From positions 62,394 to 126,393 of the forward strand of contig NZ_LMEF01000001.1 in NCBI RefSeq assembly GCF_001427905.1: DNA of 64,000 bases, in the 5' to 3' direction. The translations under genes and the position numbers were made by a program. Positions 62,563-64,000 of this stretch are shown in pieces (within the stretch, counting starts at the first letter, position 1; the number at the start of each line of letters is the position of its first letter). Origin of the DNA: Flavobacterium sp. Root420. GTDB taxonomy: Bacteria > Bacteroidota > Bacteroidia > Flavobacteriales > Flavobacteriaceae. The notes below the pieces were generated by a model. It searched no databases. It was not told the origin of the DNA and worked only from the letters and a program-made list of their open reading frames with translations.

Positions 62563-63066
62563 ATGGGAGATCATAAAGACCTTACGAACGAATTTGCTGT
62601 AGATAAAATAAAAGATCTTGCAGAAAATATAAAAACATGTATGTTTTGTACCTACAATGAATACCGATTACAATCACGACCAATGTCTGTACAGAAAATT
62701 GATGATTTGGGTCAGCTTTGGTTTTTATCAGATAGAAACAGTAGCCAAAATGCAGAAATCAGCTTGAATCCGCAAGTTGAAATTTTCTTTTCTGAACCGA
62801 ATGATAAATTTCTGACTTTACACGGGACTGCGACAATTTCATACGATCCCGAAACGATTAAAGAATTATATGATCCTATAGTCAAGGTCTGGATGCCTGG
62901 CGGAGAAGATGACCCCAATTTAAGTGTTATAAAATTCGTTCCTGCAGATGGTTATTATTGGAACAACAAAAATGGTAAAATGGTTGCTATTGCCAAAATG
63001 GCTGCCGCTTTTGTAACCGGAAAAACTATGGATGACGGAATTCAAGGTAATTTAACATTGGAATAG
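62563..63066 (+). CDS. pyridoxamine 5-phosphate oxidase family (general stress protein 26-like)
   Basis: A 167-residue split-barrel flavin-binding protein: TCMFCTYNEYRLQSRPMSVQKIDDLGQLWFLSDRNSSQNAEI and VEIFFSEPNDKFLTLHGTATI are the typical FMN-binding strands of the YdaG/GSP26 group. It may bind FMN or F420; a catalytic role is not established. It is monocistronic, followed by a repeat-derived hairpin. Confidence 0.9.
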   Translation: MGDHKDLTNEFAVDKIKDLAENIKTCMFCTYNEYRLQSRPMSVQKIDDLGQLWFLSDRNSSQNAEISLNPQVEIFFSEPNDKFLTLHGTATISYDPETIKELYDPIVKVWMPGGEDDPNLSVIKFVPADGYYWNNKNGKMVAIAKMAAAFVTGKTMDDGIQGNLTLE

Positions 63067-63072
63067 TTATTT

Positions 63073-63116
63073 AACCGTAAAGTTCGCAAGGGTAAATCTT
63101 TGCGAACCTTGCGGTT
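63073..63116 (+). terminator. CGCAAAG-repeat hairpin acting as terminator
   Basis: AACCGTAAAGTTCGCAAGG (63073-63091) pairs with 63098-63116 at 16 of 19 positions, followed by TTTTTT. It belongs to the same repeat family found in the czc signal peptides and ends the PNPOx-family gene. Confidence 0.7.
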
Positions 63117-63128
63117 TTTTATGCGCAA

Positions 63129-63612
63129 TTTGTCATCTCGACGAAGGAGATATCACACTAGTTAAGCACACACAGCGTTACCCGAATTGATAATCAAGAA
63201 ATTCAAATGAAGGGTTAAAGTCTTTAATTAATGCCATTTTTTTATCTTTTCTCCACTTTTTTAATTCCTTCTCTCTTGAAATTGCATCGTGAATCCAAGT
63301 AAACTTTTCATAATAAACTAAAAATTCAATATTATACTTTGAATTTGAAGCATATGTTTTATTTCTTGCTTCCACATTTTCTTTATGCTGAAACAATCTT
63401 AGTTTTAAATTATTAGTTACACCGATATAAAACGCAGTTCGATATTTATTTGTTATGGTATAAATATAATACGTATGAAAGCCTTCTGATCTATTCAAAA
63501 TAATAAAAATTTAACACGAATATACATATAAATACAAAATGTAAAAATTTATTCTTTTGAAATACGGGACTTGAGCAGCTTTATGTGATTTCTCCTTCGT
63601 CGAAATGACAAA
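63129..63612. mobile_element. putative element with 29-bp inverted repeats carrying a GIY-YIG gene
   Basis: Left end 63129-63157 and right end 63584-63612 are inverted copies, 27 of 29 matching (outer TTTGTCAT, inner ATCACA). They enclose one gene, the GIY-YIG nuclease. The ends match the gene-less elements A (28592-28722) and B (59562-59660) in their TGTCATYYC termini, and B shares ATCACACTAG. No target duplication is obvious. Proposed as an autonomous copy of a small mobile family; mobility is inference. Confidence 0.55.
63178..63498 (-). CDS. GIY-YIG nuclease family protein
   Basis: A 106-residue single-domain nuclease: YYIYTITNKYRTAFYIGVTNNLKLRLFQHK holds the GIY-YIG motif and the catalytic Arg; EFLVYYEKFTWIHDAISREKELKKWRKDKK contains the catalytic Glu and basic tail. 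It matches the UvrC-like/YhbQ group found widely in Bacteroidota. It begins with TTG; no ATG fits. The gene is bounded on both sides by inverted repeats, unlike the other genes here. It may act as nuclease in repair or in movement of the element. Confidence 0.87.
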   Translation of the reverse strand: MNRSEGFHTYYIYTITNKYRTAFYIGVTNNLKLRLFQHKENVEARNKTYASNSKYNIEFLVYYEKFTWIHDAISREKELKKWRKDKKMALIKDFNPSFEFLDYQFG

Positions 63613-63632
63613 CTGTACCTTAAAATCAGAAT

Positions 63633-64000
63633 TTATTTTAAATTTTTAAATTCCAAAGCATTCAAAATCCCAGCCTCACTGGCAGTATTATTAAAATATA
63701 CAAACCCTGATTTTAAAGCTATTTCTTTTTTTATCTGAAGTAATTCGGGAGTATCATAACCCGAATAAAACATTTTAGGTACTCCATGAAATCTAACAAA
63801 AACCAAAGGGAAATTAGTAAAAATAGTTTTAGGCAATTGCGGATGACTCACGCTGCAGAATGTTATATTGTTTGCTATAAAAGCATCCCAAACTTCTGGA
63901 ATCCACCAACTTTCATGTCGAAACTCAATCACATTTTTGAACTCCGGATTTAAGTTTTCAATAATTAACTGCAGATTTTCAGGACTAAACTTATAACTTG
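63633..64000 (-). CDS. DUF72 family protein (C-terminal part, cut by window end)
   Basis: The reading frame stays open to the window edge, so the N-terminal part of the gene is outside. The visible 122 codons give IENLNPEFKNVIEFRHESWW, then CSVSHPQLPKTIFTNFPLVFVRFHG and a C-terminal FVYFNNTASEAGILNALEF, the classic DUF72 (YecE-like TIM-barrel) pattern. The biochemical function is not established. Confidence 0.88.
   Translation of the reverse strand, partial: SYKFSPENLQLIIENLNPEFKNVIEFRHESWWIPEVWDAFIANNITFCSVSHPQLPKTIFTNFPLVFVRFHGVPKMFYSGYDTPELLQIKKEIALKSGFVYFNNTASEAGILNALEFKNLK

Overview
The window looks like a chromosome segment of a Flavobacterium-type bacterium (Bacteroidota). The evidence is low GC in most genes, Bacteroidota sigma-A promoters of the form TTG-N19/20-TAnnTTTG ahead of several genes, hardly any Shine-Dalgarno sequences, a SusC-like TonB-dependent receptor carrying an N-terminal carboxypeptidase-regulatory-like domain, a Bacteroidota-only DUF6660-like protein ahead of a czc operon, and many dispersed intergenic repeats of the kinds common in this genus. 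No rRNA, tRNA, CRISPR array, prophage or classical IS element was seen.

Layout. 1-1.8 kb: a TetR regulator with an operator inside its own promoter and a second operator copy after its stop codon, then an SDR oxidoreductase. 2.2-6.3 kb: a five-gene Kai-like module (kaiC, kaiB, kaiB, PAS histidine kinase, single-domain response regulator) with clearly higher GC than its surroundings. 6.4-9.1 kb: metNIQ methionine importer preceded by a 30-codon leader ORF and an intrinsic terminator, which is an attenuator layout. 9.3-11.8 kb: OsmC peroxidase, alpha/beta hydrolase and OxyR. 12.3-20 kb: a DUF5597/GH35-like glycosidase with a LacI regulator, a CPA1 Na+/H+ antiporter and a large MscS channel. 20-28 kb: a tripartite drug-type RND pump and a divergent LytS/LytTR two-component system. 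28-38 kb: thioredoxin-like pair, TauE/SafE plus DUF1634, LLM oxidoreductase, siderophore receptor, thiolase, and an azoreductase/HxlR divergent pair around a 38-bp perfect palindrome. 38-49.6 kb: DUF1810, a class C serine hydrolase, a VOC protein, then a heavy-metal resistance block (DUF6660, CzcA, TolC, CzcB, P1B ATPase). 49.8-58 kb: a decayed outer-membrane gene, a beta-barrel protein, and a cheB-cheR-REC-hybrid kinase-kinase block. 58-64 kb: SDR, SemiSWEET, truncated AraC, small stress-type genes, a kinase remnant beside a response regulator, a GIY-YIG nuclease inside an inverted-repeat element, and the end of a DUF72 gene.

The items that most deserve a second look are: the Kai-like operon with tandem KaiB proteins and a dedicated two-component output; the metN leader peptide/attenuator; the GIY-YIG gene held between 29-bp inverted repeats whose ends match two gene-less elements elsewhere in the window (a possible autonomous/non-autonomous pair of a small mobile element); the azoR/hxlR palindrome whose regulator gene is frameshifted; and dispersed repeats that have become signal-peptide coding sequence in two adjacent metal-efflux genes. 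Family assignments rest on motifs read by eye; no database search was run.
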